From NCBI GenBank assembly GCA_002340255.1, contig DDLS01000138.1:19895-83894 (forward strand): a stretch of 64,000 bases of DNA, written 5' to 3'. The stretch is from Cyanobacteria bacterium UBA2566 (GTDB lineage Bacteria > Cyanobacteriota > Cyanobacteriia > Cyanobacteriales > Desertifilaceae). The notes beneath the pieces are model-generated. The model had not been told where the DNA came from. It searched no databases and was given only the letters and a program-made list of their open reading frames with translations. The translations under genes were made by a program, and so were the position numbers. This document shows, piece by piece, positions 1-9,281 of the stretch (position 1 is its first letter; each line of letters opens with the position of its first letter).

Positions 1-935
1 GGATAACAGAGGATTTGGGGTAACTCTTGATACTCTTTTCTGATTTCAATGGCTCCTCGATTCCCATTGTTTTTGAGGCGGTGTTTGAGGATAAGTAGAG
101 TACTTTCGAGTCCATCGTGAAGATCGGATTCTACTGGCTTATCATTATTTTTTCTGGAAAACTTGCGTAAGGAAATACTAAGTTGTTGGATGCGATCGCT
201 ACCTATCTTAATTGAATTGAGAATATTGGGTAAATCTTCTAACACATACTCTAAATCAATCGTCTCCGAGTGATCGATAATAGCTTCCGTCGGCTGGGGA
301 TATTCCTGCTGATAGAGTTGCAAATGCTCCATTAAACTCTGTACTCCTTCTTGGGCAAATGCCAGATTATTCGTAATAAATCCCAAGGGATTATTAATTT
401 CATGGGCAATTCCGGCAATGAGTTGACCCAAAGTTGCCATTTTCTCACTTTGAACTAACTGAATTTGAGTCTCTTGTAACGTTTCAAAAGCACCCAATAA
501 AGCCGCCGTTCGAGCTTCCACTTTCTGTTCTAACTTAAAGGTTAGTTCTCGAATAGTTAATTGACTTCTAACTCGTGCTAATACCTCTTCACACTGAAAC
601 GGCTTACTAATATAATCTACACCCCCGACTTGAAAGGCCTTGACCTTATCAATCACATCATCTAAGGCACTAATAAAAACCACTGGAATTTCCGCAGTCT
701 CTGGATTAAGTTTTAAGCGTTCGCAAACCGTATACCCATCTAAATCGGGCATTTTAATATCGAGAATGACTAAATCGGGAGGATCGGCCTGGCAAGAATT
801 TAAGGCCATTTCTCCATTGAGAGCTTTACGCACTTTATACCCTTGTTCGGCTAACATCGTAGAGAGTAAGCGAATATTATCCGGGGTATCATCGACAATT
901 AAAAGATTTTTTGAATCTATATTATTGTTCACCAT
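1..935 (-). CDS. Response regulator-histidine kinase hybrid, C-terminus beyond the window
   Basis: Reading from an ATG at 935 down to the window edge gives about 311 codons with no stop. It opens with a receiver domain (LLIVDD near residue 11, phosphoacceptor Asp in LVILDIKMPD, Lys in YISKPF). A short coiled coil and a HisKA block follow, with the phosphorylatable His in AGIAHEINNP. The ATPase domain would begin near the edge and is missing here, so the gene is cut by the window and not visibly broken. This REC-then-kinase order occurs again at 26401. It lies just downstream of the REC-GGDEF gene on the same strand (51 bp gap), so the two probably share a transcript. No strong Shine-Dalgarno sequence is visible. 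Its input signal cannot be told from sequence. Confidence 0.9.
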   Translation of the reverse strand, partial: MVNNNIDSKNLLIVDDTPDNIRLLSTMLAEQGYKVRKALNGEMALNSCQADPPDLVILDIKMPDLDGYTVCERLKLNPETAEIPVVFISALDDVIDKVKAFQVGGVDYISKPFQCEEVLARVRSQLTIRELTFKLEQKVEARTAALLGAFETLQETQIQLVQSEKMATLGQLIAGIAHEINNPLGFITNNLAFAQEGVQSLMEHLQLYQQEYPQPTEAIIDHSETIDLEYVLEDLPNILNSIKIGSDRIQQLSISLRKFSRKNNDKPVESDLHDGLESTLLILKHRLKNNGNRGAIEIRKEYQELPQILCY

Positions 936-986
936 AAGACTGGGTATGACAGGACAACTGTTGACAGTTTTTAGACAGTTAAATCG

Positions 987-1985
987 TTATCGATAGACAG
1001 AATTCCTGCCTTGTTGTTTGGCATGATAGAGTGCTTTATCAGCACTGGAAATCAAGTCTTCTGGAGATAAATCGGAATCTGGAAACCGACAAGCGATCCC
1101 CAAACTAACCGTAACATATGAACTCACGATCGATTGACTATGGGGAATTTTGAGGGCTTTCACTTGTACACGAATGAGTTCGGCCACTTGTAAGGCATAA
1201 TCTGACGAGGCATTGGGTAAAATTATGGCAAATTCTTCTCCCCCATATCGGGCAACTAAAGAGCCAGAATAGGTGACAACTTGTTTCATCGCTTGAGCCA
1301 CCTTTTGTAGAGATTGATCGCCTTTTAGATGGCCATAGGTATCATTATAAAGTTTGAAATAATCGACATCAGCCAAAATCAACGATAGGGCTTGGGGATA
1401 TCCTCCAGTATAGAAAGGTAGAGAAAATAACCGTTTCCATTCTTGTTTGAGATAATCATTAAAATGGCGACGGTTACTGAGTTGGGTGAGTTCATCTACG
1501 GTCACTAGCCGTTCTAAATTTTGTTGCGTTTGTTGTCGTTGGTTGACCTCTTGTTTCAGTTGTTCGAGTTCTTCTTTGAGTTTGTTCTGTTGATAGCAGA
1601 GGCTAAGTTGATGCTCTACCCGAGCTAAGACTTCTTCGACTTGGAAGGGTTTGGTAATGTAGTCTAGTCCGCCAGATTTGAAGGCCTGCAATTTATGGTT
1701 GGCTTCATCTAAGGCACTCAAGAAAATAATGGGGATTTGGGCGGTCATGGAGGAAGATTTGAGGACATCACAAACTTGATAGCCATTCATGCCAGGCATA
1801 TTAATATCGAGTAAGATTAAATCCGGAGGCTGGGCGGTGCAGGAGGCGATCGCCATTTCTCCATTGATGGCTTTTCGTACTTTATACCCCTGCTGTGTCA
1901 GCATTTTGGAGAGCAAACGCAAATTATCGGGCAGATCGTCCACAATTAAGATATTGCGCCCCATGAGTTCCGGTTCTGCGATCAT
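987..1985 (-). CDS. Receiver-GGDEF diguanylate cyclase (PleD-like)
   Basis: 332 aa. An N-terminal receiver domain (acidic pair near 16-17, phosphoacceptor D60, K112) is joined by a coiled-coil linker (about 130-160) to a GGDEF domain. The active-site loop is GGEEF at 248-252, and the metal and substrate residues in VDYFK and NDTYGHLKGD are intact. It should therefore make cyclic di-GMP from two GTP under phosphorylation control. The RxxD inhibitory site expected just before the GGEEF loop is absent (SGSLVARY), so product feedback through the classical I-site is unlikely. Its ATG overlaps the stop of the upstream hybrid kinase gene as ATGA, which implies translational coupling and makes that kinase the obvious phosphodonor. 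The pairing is inferred. Confidence 0.93.
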   Translation of the reverse strand: MIAEPELMGRNILIVDDLPDNLRLLSKMLTQQGYKVRKAINGEMAIASCTAQPPDLILLDINMPGMNGYQVCDVLKSSSMTAQIPIIFLSALDEANHKLQAFKSGGLDYITKPFQVEEVLARVEHQLSLCYQQNKLKEELEQLKQEVNQRQQTQQNLERLVTVDELTQLSNRRHFNDYLKQEWKRLFSLPFYTGGYPQALSLILADVDYFKLYNDTYGHLKGDQSLQKVAQAMKQVVTYSGSLVARYGGEEFAIILPNASSDYALQVAELIRVQVKALKIPHSQSIVSSYVTVSLGIACRFPDSDLSPEDLISSADKALYHAKQQGRNSVYR

Positions 1986-4462
1986 GGTCTTACCTTTTCA
2001 ATTAACGACACCACACAGTCAAAGCGAAAATTATGGGCCCATTCTGATAATTGCTGGGATAGAGGACTTAAGGATTCGGGAATTTGGTCAATGAGTAAGA
2101 CCATTTCATCGTCAAATCCTTTAATAGCAGTTTGATAGAGTTCTTCGATCCACTCTGGTGTCATTTCTGCGAGATAGTCTTCTAAAGGACGTGCTAGAGG
2201 TCGATCGGCTTCTGAGGGTGAATTGTCGTTCTCTTGATAAAGATACTCAATTCCCAGATGTTGGGCAATTTTTTCTAAGAGAATGTTTTCTCGGAAGGGT
2301 TTACGCAAGAATTCATCACATCCAGCACTGAGGACTAAATTGCGTTCTTCTTCAAAGGCGCTGGCTGTGAGGGCAAAAATGAGGGTACTGCGACCTTTGG
2401 AAGTACTTTTAATCTGTCGGGTGGCTTCGTAACCGTCCATGACTGGCATTTGCATATCCATGAGAATCAAATGGGGGTACCATCGTTTCCAGATGGCGAT
2501 CGCCTCTTGCCCATTAGAAGCCATCTCCACCTCAAAGCCTAAATTGCCCAACAGTTGCAGCAGTAGCATCCGACTTTCTTGGCGATCGTCTACAGCTAAG
2601 ATCCGTTTGGTGGGTTGCCCAGGAGCTAATCCCTTCACCTTACGAGTGGGAACAGAGGACTCAATCTCACTTGAATCTATTAATTTGACTTGGATGGAAA
2701 AGGTAAAGGTCGATCCGCGATCCACTTCGGAAGTCACGGTCAAATCTCCCCCCATCAACTGCACAAACTGACGACTAATGGGCAATCCTAATCCAGTCCC
2801 CTGTTGGGATTTACGCCCGGTTTCCGTTTGCCCAAAGGGTTCAAATAGTTGATGCAACTCTTCTGGGGCAATTCCTGGTCCTGTATCTTCGACTCGAAAC
2901 TCAATAGTTGTCTCTTCCTGATTTTCTACTGTTGATTGTCCATTTACCCGCAGGGCAACCCCCCCATCTTGGGTAAATTTAATCGCGTTCCCCAGTAAAT
3001 TAATTAAAACTTGGCGCAATTTTCCTTCATCTGCACCAATAAATTGGGGCACATAGGAGTCCCGTTCAAAGAGGAGGTGCAAGCCTTTTGACGTGGCTTT
3101 AAGCTGAAGCATTTCTTCAATACTTTTGAGCAGGCGATAGAGATCGAAGTTACTGGGATTGAGGGTCACTCGACCTGCTTCTATTTTGGACATTTCCAAA
3201 ATATCATTAATCAACTCTAGAAGATGTTCTCCCGATCGCCCAATAATCTCTAAATTTTCTTGGTGTTCTCGTTTGAGTGAAGGGTCTCGACTCATGATTT
3301 GGGTAAAACCAAGAATCGCATTTAAAGGGGTGCGCAGTTCATGGCTCATATTAGCTAAAAACTCACTTTTGGCTTGATTCGCCTGTTCTGCTGTTTCTTT
3401 GGATTTGGCTAGGGCTTCTTCTGCGTGTTTGCGTTGGGTAATATCATTGGTGACCGACAGTAAACAATCTTCTCCTCTGAGTTTAATGATATCGGCAGAA
3501 AGTAAGGTAATGCGGCGCTCTCCGGATTTGGTACAAAATTCAAATTCATAATCGCGGATAAAGCCCTGACTCACTAGGGTTTCAAAGAGGTTGACTCTCT
3601 GTTCCATTTTTGTCCAGAGTTCCAATTCTACGGCGGTGCGCCCAATGACTTCTTCGTTGGTATATCCGGTGGTTCTTAGGAAGGCATCATTGACTTCTAG
3701 GTGTCGCCCATCTTTCATGGAGGTGATGGTAATGGGGTGTGGGGTACACTGAAAGACAATGGAAAATTTATCTTCGGATGCTCGCTTATCGGTTTCGGCG
3801 AGGGTGCGATCGCTAATTTCTTGCTCTAGTTGCTTTGTTTTGGTTTCCAGCTCTTGGGTTCTAGATTTAACTTGAGCCTCTAACGTTTGATTTAAGTGTT
3901 TGAGTTGGGTTGATAAAACAGTGAGTTCTTGGCGTTTGTTTTCTAAGTCTTGAATTTCTTGATCGGAACGTAGGTTTTTTAATAAACAGATCCCTAACGT
4001 TTGTTGATTGAGCTGATCTTTCTGCTGATAATCATTAATCTCATAATTGAGCCATATAGAAAACTCTAAGGCTCGATCCGGCTCTGTTGCACAGACAATA
4101 AGGCGATGGCATGAGTTGGCACAATCTTCTCTAATCCACTGAACCAGATCTAACCCACCCCTGGGTTTGTCTAGATCTAGATCGATAAAAACAATGCTAA
4201 AATCTGGATTGACTTCTAGATAACTTTGCGCTTTTTTTCTATTCTTTATCCATTCGACTTTCAAGGATTTTCCTTGAAATACAAAATCCTGAAATTTCTC
4301 CGTCAAAGTCTGGTAAATCTGTGGATCTCGATCGATCGCTAAAATCGACCAACAGGCAGTTGATGACTGATTGGATGCACCCCGGTTATGGTTTTTCGAT
4401 GGCAAGAGTTCAGCGGTTTTGTCCGATGATTCTCTCTGTTTTTTCTTCATAGTTGATACCAA
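1982..4462 (-). CDS. Hybrid sensor histidine kinase (receiver-like/PAS/HisKA/HATPase/REC)
   Basis: 826 aa, soluble, with no membrane segment. Residues about 38-165 resemble a degenerate receiver domain (LAIDRDPQ, VFIDLDLD). A coiled coil (about 170-230) is followed by a PAS domain (230-350), HisKA with H374 in NMSHELRTP, an HATPase domain (DTGPGIAPEE and GTGLGLPIS boxes) and a C-terminal receiver (LILMDMQMP, KPF). The last roughly 90 residues end in an NFRFD tail that I associate with cyanobacterial hybrid kinases; I see no convincing Hpt histidine. It probably autophosphorylates H374 and relays to its own receiver and to the REC-GGDEF protein whose ATG overlaps its stop codon. It is the first gene of the minus-strand operon ending at the window start. 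Confidence 0.92.
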   Translation of the reverse strand: MVSTMKKKQRESSDKTAELLPSKNHNRGASNQSSTACWSILAIDRDPQIYQTLTEKFQDFVFQGKSLKVEWIKNRKKAQSYLEVNPDFSIVFIDLDLDKPRGGLDLVQWIREDCANSCHRLIVCATEPDRALEFSIWLNYEINDYQQKDQLNQQTLGICLLKNLRSDQEIQDLENKRQELTVLSTQLKHLNQTLEAQVKSRTQELETKTKQLEQEISDRTLAETDKRASEDKFSIVFQCTPHPITITSMKDGRHLEVNDAFLRTTGYTNEEVIGRTAVELELWTKMEQRVNLFETLVSQGFIRDYEFEFCTKSGERRITLLSADIIKLRGEDCLLSVTNDITQRKHAEEALAKSKETAEQANQAKSEFLANMSHELRTPLNAILGFTQIMSRDPSLKREHQENLEIIGRSGEHLLELINDILEMSKIEAGRVTLNPSNFDLYRLLKSIEEMLQLKATSKGLHLLFERDSYVPQFIGADEGKLRQVLINLLGNAIKFTQDGGVALRVNGQSTVENQEETTIEFRVEDTGPGIAPEELHQLFEPFGQTETGRKSQQGTGLGLPISRQFVQLMGGDLTVTSEVDRGSTFTFSIQVKLIDSSEIESSVPTRKVKGLAPGQPTKRILAVDDRQESRMLLLQLLGNLGFEVEMASNGQEAIAIWKRWYPHLILMDMQMPVMDGYEATRQIKSTSKGRSTLIFALTASAFEEERNLVLSAGCDEFLRKPFRENILLEKIAQHLGIEYLYQENDNSPSEADRPLARPLEDYLAEMTPEWIEELYQTAIKGFDDEMVLLIDQIPESLSPLSQQLSEWAHNFRFDCVVSLIEKVRP

Positions 4463-4783
4463 AACCGTAAGTTACTGGCTACGTGTTATAGCAGTGCGTG
4501 AGTCTATTAGGACAGACAAGGGGCTGAGAACAACTTGGTCTCTTCCAGTTTTCAGTTATTTATTATACCATCTTATGATATCTTGCACTAATATATCCTT
4601 GACAGACAAGGGTCTTAAGCCTCTTGTTAAAGTGCAACCTCATAGAGTAATGGCATGACTTAGCTATAATAATCTACTCATTATAATCAACTTCTGTCGG
4701 ATCTCAAATTGGCTTAAAAACTTGTCATATCTAGACTGTGTAATATTCAGCGTATTTAATGATCTTGTTTCTCGTATCTTCAA
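4463..4783. other. 321-bp spacer without a gene
   Basis: This spacer separates the 5' end of the hybrid kinase gene (minus) from the 3' end of the FGGY kinase gene (minus). No convincing coding frame is present. It carries two copies of GACAGACAAGG (about 4510 and 4600), about 90 bp apart in the same orientation, and an AT-rich stretch. It probably holds the promoter of the kinase operon, but no box is clear enough to assign. Confidence 0.4.
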
Positions 4784-6025
4784 CTAAATTGGATTCAAGG
4801 CTAAACACGCACTGCCATAGGCAGCTAAAGGACTGATGGGGGTGAGAAAGGGAACAGATAAATAGGTTTGCCGTAGCTGTGACCAAGTATGACTTTTTGC
4901 TCCCCCTCCAGCCGTATACAAGCGTCTGAGAGGGGTAGCTCCCAGTTCGGAGAGTCGTTGATATCCCAGAGCTTCAATACGGGCGATCGCTTGTAGGAGT
5001 CCATGGAGAAACTCAACGGGGTTATCTGGACGGGGATCGAGACGGGGGAGGAGGTTCGGATCGTTGATCGGAAAGCGATCGCCTTTTCCGAGTAAGGGAT
5101 AATAATCTAGGGGACTTTCCTGATGAGGGTTAATTTGACGGGAGAAAGTATCTAATTCTACGTCAGTAAAAAAATGCCGCAGCACTGCACCCCCAGTATT
5201 AGAAGCGCCTCCCACTAAATAGTGATCGCCAAACCGATGGCTATAAATTCCATAACAGCTATCGTTAACCGGGATTTCACTGAGCAATTTTAACACTAAG
5301 GTGGAGCCAAGAGAGGTCACCGCATCACCGGGAAAAGATGCACCACTGGCAATAAAGGCGGCAATACTATCGGTGGTTCCAGCACAAATGAGACAATCGG
5401 AGGGGAAGGAAAAGGATTGGGCAATGTCTGGTAAGATAGGGGCGATCGCTTCTCCAGGGGTATAAATTTTCGGTAACTTTAGAGTTGCAGGGAGCTTGGG
5501 AAACCAATCGGGATAGCACAAATTATGGACATCATAGCCCAATTTGAGGGCATTGTGATAATCACTGATACCAAGTCTTCCGTGGAGTAAAGAGGCTAAC
5601 CAGTCAGCTTGATGGAGGACATAGATTGGGCGATCGCCAAATGAAAGGTTTTCTAATCCCCAAAACAGCTTTGCCAAGCTCGATGTGGCACTCAAAACCA
5701 GATGATCCGCAGGCGCAAAGCGTTGTAACTGAGGCATGACAGCTTTTCCTCGGTCGTCATTGTACATCAATGGGGGCGCGATCGCCTCGCCCTCGCGATC
5801 GCAAAATAGGACAGTTGCCGAAGTCCCATTGATTAAAATTCGCGTAATCTGTTGGCGACACTCTAGTGGCAGTTGCTCTAATAACGAAAACAGGCTAGTT
5901 TTCCAGACTTGGGGATGCTGGCGATCGTAAGTGCAGGTTGCCTGAGCAAAGATTGCCCGATCTGGATTAATGGCGATCGCCCTAGCTCCCGATGTGCCAA
6001 AATCGATTCCTAACGCTAACCCCAT
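4784..6025 (-). CDS. FGGY-family sugar kinase, probable D-ribulokinase
   Basis: 413 aa. The start LGIDFGTSGARAIAI is the phosphate-1 loop of FGGY kinases and closely matches what I remember of the short cyanobacterial/plant group that phosphorylates D-ribulose (the S. elongatus enzyme known as SePSK). Further support comes from the catalytic-region YNDDRG, the CAGTTDS loop and the C-terminal adenosine-binding TAGGGAKSHTW. At 413 residues it is shorter than typical xylulokinases (about 480-500), which also fits that group. It would convert D-ribulose to D-ribulose 5-phosphate in the cytosol with ATP. It stands alone, without sugar transport or catabolic genes nearby. Xylulokinase annotation is possible but less likely on length. 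Confidence 0.85.
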   Translation of the reverse strand: MGLALGIDFGTSGARAIAINPDRAIFAQATCTYDRQHPQVWKTSLFSLLEQLPLECRQQITRILINGTSATVLFCDREGEAIAPPLMYNDDRGKAVMPQLQRFAPADHLVLSATSSLAKLFWGLENLSFGDRPIYVLHQADWLASLLHGRLGISDYHNALKLGYDVHNLCYPDWFPKLPATLKLPKIYTPGEAIAPILPDIAQSFSFPSDCLICAGTTDSIAAFIASGASFPGDAVTSLGSTLVLKLLSEIPVNDSCYGIYSHRFGDHYLVGGASNTGGAVLRHFFTDVELDTFSRQINPHQESPLDYYPLLGKGDRFPINDPNLLPRLDPRPDNPVEFLHGLLQAIARIEALGYQRLSELGATPLRRLYTAGGGAKSHTWSQLRQTYLSVPFLTPISPLAAYGSACLALNPI

Positions 6026-6100
6026 ATACAGTAATAAATTTATTACTAATACCCTATCATAACCTGTTCAAGCCTATTTACACAGTCAATCTTTAATCCA

Positions 6101-7438
6101 TCAACACTTAGTAGGAGACATGACTCTTTTAGCTTGGTTTTCGGGTAAAACTTCATTCTCAAACTCAGGATACTGGGAATCCAGAGTATAAGCAATTTTG
6201 CGAATTAAAGGAAAAGCAATTTTCCCCAACTTTAACTGCCTAAAAACAGCTTGCGGATCGGATAAGTGGGTTGTGGGTAATTCCTGCCCCATTTTTTTGA
6301 AGACTAAGCCAAGGGGAATTTTAAGCTCTTCTTGTAGTTGTAAACATTGGACTAAAAATTGACTGTAAAGGCCAATAATTGAACCCACTCCGCCTCGCGC
6401 TTGCCCCCAGCCAATATAGTAAATCCCTTTATAATCGTCTAAAAAAGTTCCGGCATAACATTGAACGATTGCCCCTTTAATCCGTTGCAGCTCATCAGGC
6501 AAAAAGGGATAGGCAACATGATACCCTGTAGCGCAAACAATCAAATCAATATTAGCCGAGCTACCATCGACAAACTCTACGGTAGAGTCATGCAAGCAGT
6601 CAATGCCAGGCTTGGGTGTGATTTTTCCTTGTTTAATATAATAAGGAACTTCATTATTGATAGTAGGATGTTTGGTAAATAGGCGATAGTTCGGCTTGGG
6701 TAAACCATAGCGTTTATGGGGGCCAAAAGTGAGTTGAATAATCGTCTGAGCCATAGCTCGTTGTACCCATTCGGGCATCCACCATTGAACCAGATTAACG
6801 ACTGGAACGCCGACAAAGGTTTTGGGAATAAACCAAACGGACTCTCGCAAGCTAAGAAACGATTTTGCCGCGACTCGTGCTGCTTCAGCAGCAATATCAC
6901 AACCTGAGTTACCTCCACCAATAACAAGGACTCGTTTACCCCGTAGTTGCTCCGGATGTTTATAATCTTTAGAATGAATGATTTCACCCTTGAATTCACC
7001 TTGAAATTCTGGAAAGCGCTTGCACCAATGATGACCATTACAGATTAAAATTCCCTTGTAAGTTCTTTCTTCTCCGTTTGCAAAAATGACGTGCCAGAGA
7101 TTATTCTTGGTTGGATTAACGGCGATGACTGTGCGATTAAGTTCGATATTTTCCCGTAATTGATAATGGTCGGCAAAATGACGCAGATAGGCTAACATTT
7201 GAGCCGCACTTGGAAAGTCGGGATAGTCATCTGACATAGGAAACTGAGGGAATTGGGTAACCTTTCGAGAGGAGATAATATGGGCAGTTTCATACACGCC
7301 ATGATACCAATTGCCCCCAATATCATCGCTGGCATCAACTTGATCGTAGGGAATTTGGGCAGATTTCAGAGCCTCGGCAATACCGAGTCCGATAAAACCC
7401 GCCCCAAGGATGATGTATTTTTCACAGGTTTGGGACAT
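6101..7438 (-). CDS. Flavin-containing monooxygenase-like FAD/NAD(P) oxidoreductase
   Basis: 445 aa. The N-terminus has a Rossmann FAD-binding motif (ILGAGFIGLGIAEAL, residues about 10-24) and GGNWYHGVY, the conserved FMO stretch after it. The second dinucleotide motif is VIGGGNSGCDIA (near residue 173), suited to NADPH. A downstream CATGY motif, close to the FATGY of class B monooxygenases, is present. It probably hydroxylates or oxidises a small soft nucleophile (N or S), but the substrate cannot be inferred. A histidine-containing FMO fingerprint is not obvious, so a reductase role is an alternative. It is transcribed alone on the minus strand, between the ribulokinase-like gene and the iron block, with no clear partner. 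Confidence 0.8.
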   Translation of the reverse strand: MSQTCEKYIILGAGFIGLGIAEALKSAQIPYDQVDASDDIGGNWYHGVYETAHIISSRKVTQFPQFPMSDDYPDFPSAAQMLAYLRHFADHYQLRENIELNRTVIAVNPTKNNLWHVIFANGEERTYKGILICNGHHWCKRFPEFQGEFKGEIIHSKDYKHPEQLRGKRVLVIGGGNSGCDIAAEAARVAAKSFLSLRESVWFIPKTFVGVPVVNLVQWWMPEWVQRAMAQTIIQLTFGPHKRYGLPKPNYRLFTKHPTINNEVPYYIKQGKITPKPGIDCLHDSTVEFVDGSSANIDLIVCATGYHVAYPFLPDELQRIKGAIVQCYAGTFLDDYKGIYYIGWGQARGGVGSIIGLYSQFLVQCLQLQEELKIPLGLVFKKMGQELPTTHLSDPQAVFRQLKLGKIAFPLIRKIAYTLDSQYPEFENEVLPENQAKRVMSPTKC

Positions 7439-7531
7439 GATAATGAGAATGGATGGACGATCGCAAACTTAGAGGATTATAGACTAATTAAAAGAATTGT
7501 GGTGATAAAAGTCCCTTCTCCAAAACTAATT

Positions 7532-8093
7532 TTAAATATCGTCCCATATTACGGCGCTTTCCCCTGTAACCACGCTAATTTTTAGTAGCTGTTCACTGGC
7601 GTTTTGGATGGAGTCTATGGTGCCTGGGTTAATTAAACCGTAGTAGTCAAACACATGAACTTGTTGGGTTTTAACTGCTTTCAGTATACGTCTCAATATT
7701 CAGCTCCGTAAGCCTGGCCGCAATTTGATCGTGAAACCCAGTTGCACCAATGACTAAATCGGGTTTCAGAGCAATAATTTTCTCTAAACTTGGTGCAGTT
7801 TGTCCTTGACTGACAGGGGTGATGTCGGCGAACCGGGGGTCTTTCTCTAGCAGGGAACTTCCAGGAATACCCACTAATTTGGAAGCGTCTAACCGTTGCA
7901 AAATATCTGCCGAAAGAGAGGTTAAGGCCACTACTCGCTCTAGGCTTTCGGTTGGAATCTCTTCTGGAGAGCTAAGGGGTGTCTCTAGAAGAGGAGAAAC
8001 CTGGGGTTGAGTACAGGCGAAGAGACTCAAACTCAGGAGGATCGCTAAACCCACTCCGATCCACCGAGTCTCATTTTGCCTGTTCCTCAACAT
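7532..8093 (-). pseudogene. Broken siderophore/cobalamin-type ABC substrate-binding lipoprotein gene
   Basis: Translation from the ATG at 8093 (AGGAG 8 nt upstream) gives a lipoprotein signal with lipobox LFAC. The first lobe of a BtuF/FecB-type binding protein follows (RVVALTSLSADIL, PSLEKIIALKPDLVIG), and then a TAA at about 7669-7671. About 190 residues of the second lobe are missing. The last 45-50 residues of the same family survive in the next frame (AVKTQQVHVFDYYG, INPGTIDSI) and run to a stop at 7532. This pattern indicates an internal deletion with loss of frame. The gene sits next to two bacterioferritin genes, so it was probably an iron-chelate binding protein. A short expressed lipoprotein fragment remains possible. 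Confidence 0.78.
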
Positions 8094-8104
8094 AATCATC
8101 ACTC

Positions 8105-8572
8105 CTACATTTGAGATTGGATATAGTTTGCTTCCCCAAGCATCTCCATCAATCTTAATTGTTGTTCTAACCAATAGGCATGATCTTCTTCCGTATCCGT
8201 TAGAATCACTTCTAAGATTTCGCGAGTTTGATAATCTTGCTCGGTTTCGCAAACGGCGATCGCTTCTTTCAAGTCGGAAACTACTTTGTACTCTAACTCT
8301 AAGTCACTAGCGAGCATTTCCTTTACTGTTGAGCCAATATTGAGACCCTCCTGTTGGGATAAATCTGGACGTGCTTCTAAAAACAATAATCGCTTAATAA
8401 TCGCATCCGCATGTTGGGTTTCTTCTTGCATTTCATGATCGATGCGCTCATAGAGCTTATTCAATCCCCAATCTCCATACATACGAGAATGGGTAAAATA
8501 CTGATCCCGTGCAGCGAGTTCACTTCTGAGCAGTTTGTGCAGTTGGTCAATAACTCGATCTGTCCCTTTCAT
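8105..8572 (-). CDS. Bacterioferritin subunit with complete ferroxidase site, no haem Met
   Basis: 155 aa, the full bacterioferritin length. Aligned by eye to E. coli Bfr, all di-iron ligands are present: Glu in LLRSELAARDQY, Glu and His in EETQHAD, Glu in SDLELEY, and Glu and His in TEEDHAYWLE. The haem-ligating Met of the QHAD/KHAD helix is replaced by Thr, so this subunit should oxidise and store iron but cannot provide the usual bis-Met haem site. It matches the ferroxidase-type subunit (BfrA-like) of the two-subunit system described in Synechocystis. It is downstream of the companion subunit by 50 bp on the same strand, and together they probably form mixed 24-mers. Confidence 0.94.
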   Translation of the reverse strand: MKGTDRVIDQLHKLLRSELAARDQYFTHSRMYGDWGLNKLYERIDHEMQEETQHADAIIKRLLFLEARPDLSQQEGLNIGSTVKEMLASDLELEYKVVSDLKEAIAVCETEQDYQTREILEVILTDTEEDHAYWLEQQLRLMEMLGEANYIQSQM

Positions 8573-8622
8573 TGTTTTCGTCTCACTTTAAAACTGGGTG
8601 GTTACTCGGATAATTGTTGGGA

Positions 8623-9087
8623 TTACATCATCGATTGCAGATAATTTTCTAATCCTGCACTTTCGATTAGCCATTGTTGAGATTCGAGCCAATCAATCGA
8701 CTCTTCGATGTCCTCTAGAATCTCTTCTAGCATGTCCCGACTAACATAGTCTTGAACCGATTCACACAGTTTAATTGCCTGTTGGAGATCTGACCGTATG
8801 TCTTGATACATTCTCAAGTCGTTTTGCAACAGTTCTGGTACTGTTTCACCGATGAGCAATTTACCTAAATCTTGTAAATTGGGCAAACCTTCCAGAAATA
8901 AAGTCCGCTCAATCAGCTTATCGGCATGTTTCATCGCTGCAATCGATGCCTTATACACTTTATCGTTTAGCTGATGAAGTCCCCAGTTTTTACAGATTCT
9001 GGCATGGAGAAAAAACTGGTTAATTGCCGTCAATTGAAGTTTGAGGGCAGCATTTAATTGGGTGTGGACATTAGTATTGCCCTGCAT
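8623..9087 (-). CDS. Bacterioferritin subunit with haem Met, ferroxidase site lost
   Basis: 154 aa and very similar to E. coli Bfr (NQFFLHARICKNWGL, ERTLFLEGLPNLQDLGKLL). The haem ligand Met is present in AAMKHAD. The di-iron ligands are mostly gone: the first-helix Glu is Gln (LKLQLTAINQ), the Glu before KHAD is Ala, the third-helix Glu is Tyr (DLRMYQ), and the last His is Ser (EESIDWLE). It should bind haem at subunit interfaces but not oxidise iron. This is the complement of its neighbour at 8105, as in the Synechocystis BfrA/BfrB pair. It is first in the minus-strand pair and divergent from bfd, so they share a control region. Confidence 0.94.
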   Translation of the reverse strand: MQGNTNVHTQLNAALKLQLTAINQFFLHARICKNWGLHQLNDKVYKASIAAMKHADKLIERTLFLEGLPNLQDLGKLLIGETVPELLQNDLRMYQDIRSDLQQAIKLCESVQDYVSRDMLEEILEDIEESIDWLESQQWLIESAGLENYLQSMM

Positions 9088-9207
9088 TGGTGTTCTCCTA
9101 ACTGATTGATTGCTCTTTAATCAAGAACAGGTATCGATTTCGAGTTGTCTTCGCCGATCCTACTTGACTTCCTAGGGGCTGTCAATGCATAATGGAAGGA
9201 GTTAATT

Positions 9208-9226
9208 GAGAATACTTTTCATTAAT
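9208..9226. promoter_or_regulatory. Possible Fur box between bfr and bfd
   Basis: The 19 bp starting GAGAATACTTTTCATTAAT match the classical Fur consensus at about 12 of 19 positions by eye. The site lies in the divergent promoter region of the two bacterioferritin genes and bfd, where iron control is expected. The match is only moderate and the region is AT-rich. Confidence 0.3.
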
Positions 9227-9281
9227 TTAGGATTAAGTTAAGACAAGAATAACTAAAATCTAGTGGAGGCAGTGAACCTAG

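Noticed and set aside
6577..7038. 153-codon frame inside the FMO-like gene
   Set aside because: Shadow frame of a well-supported gene on the same strand.
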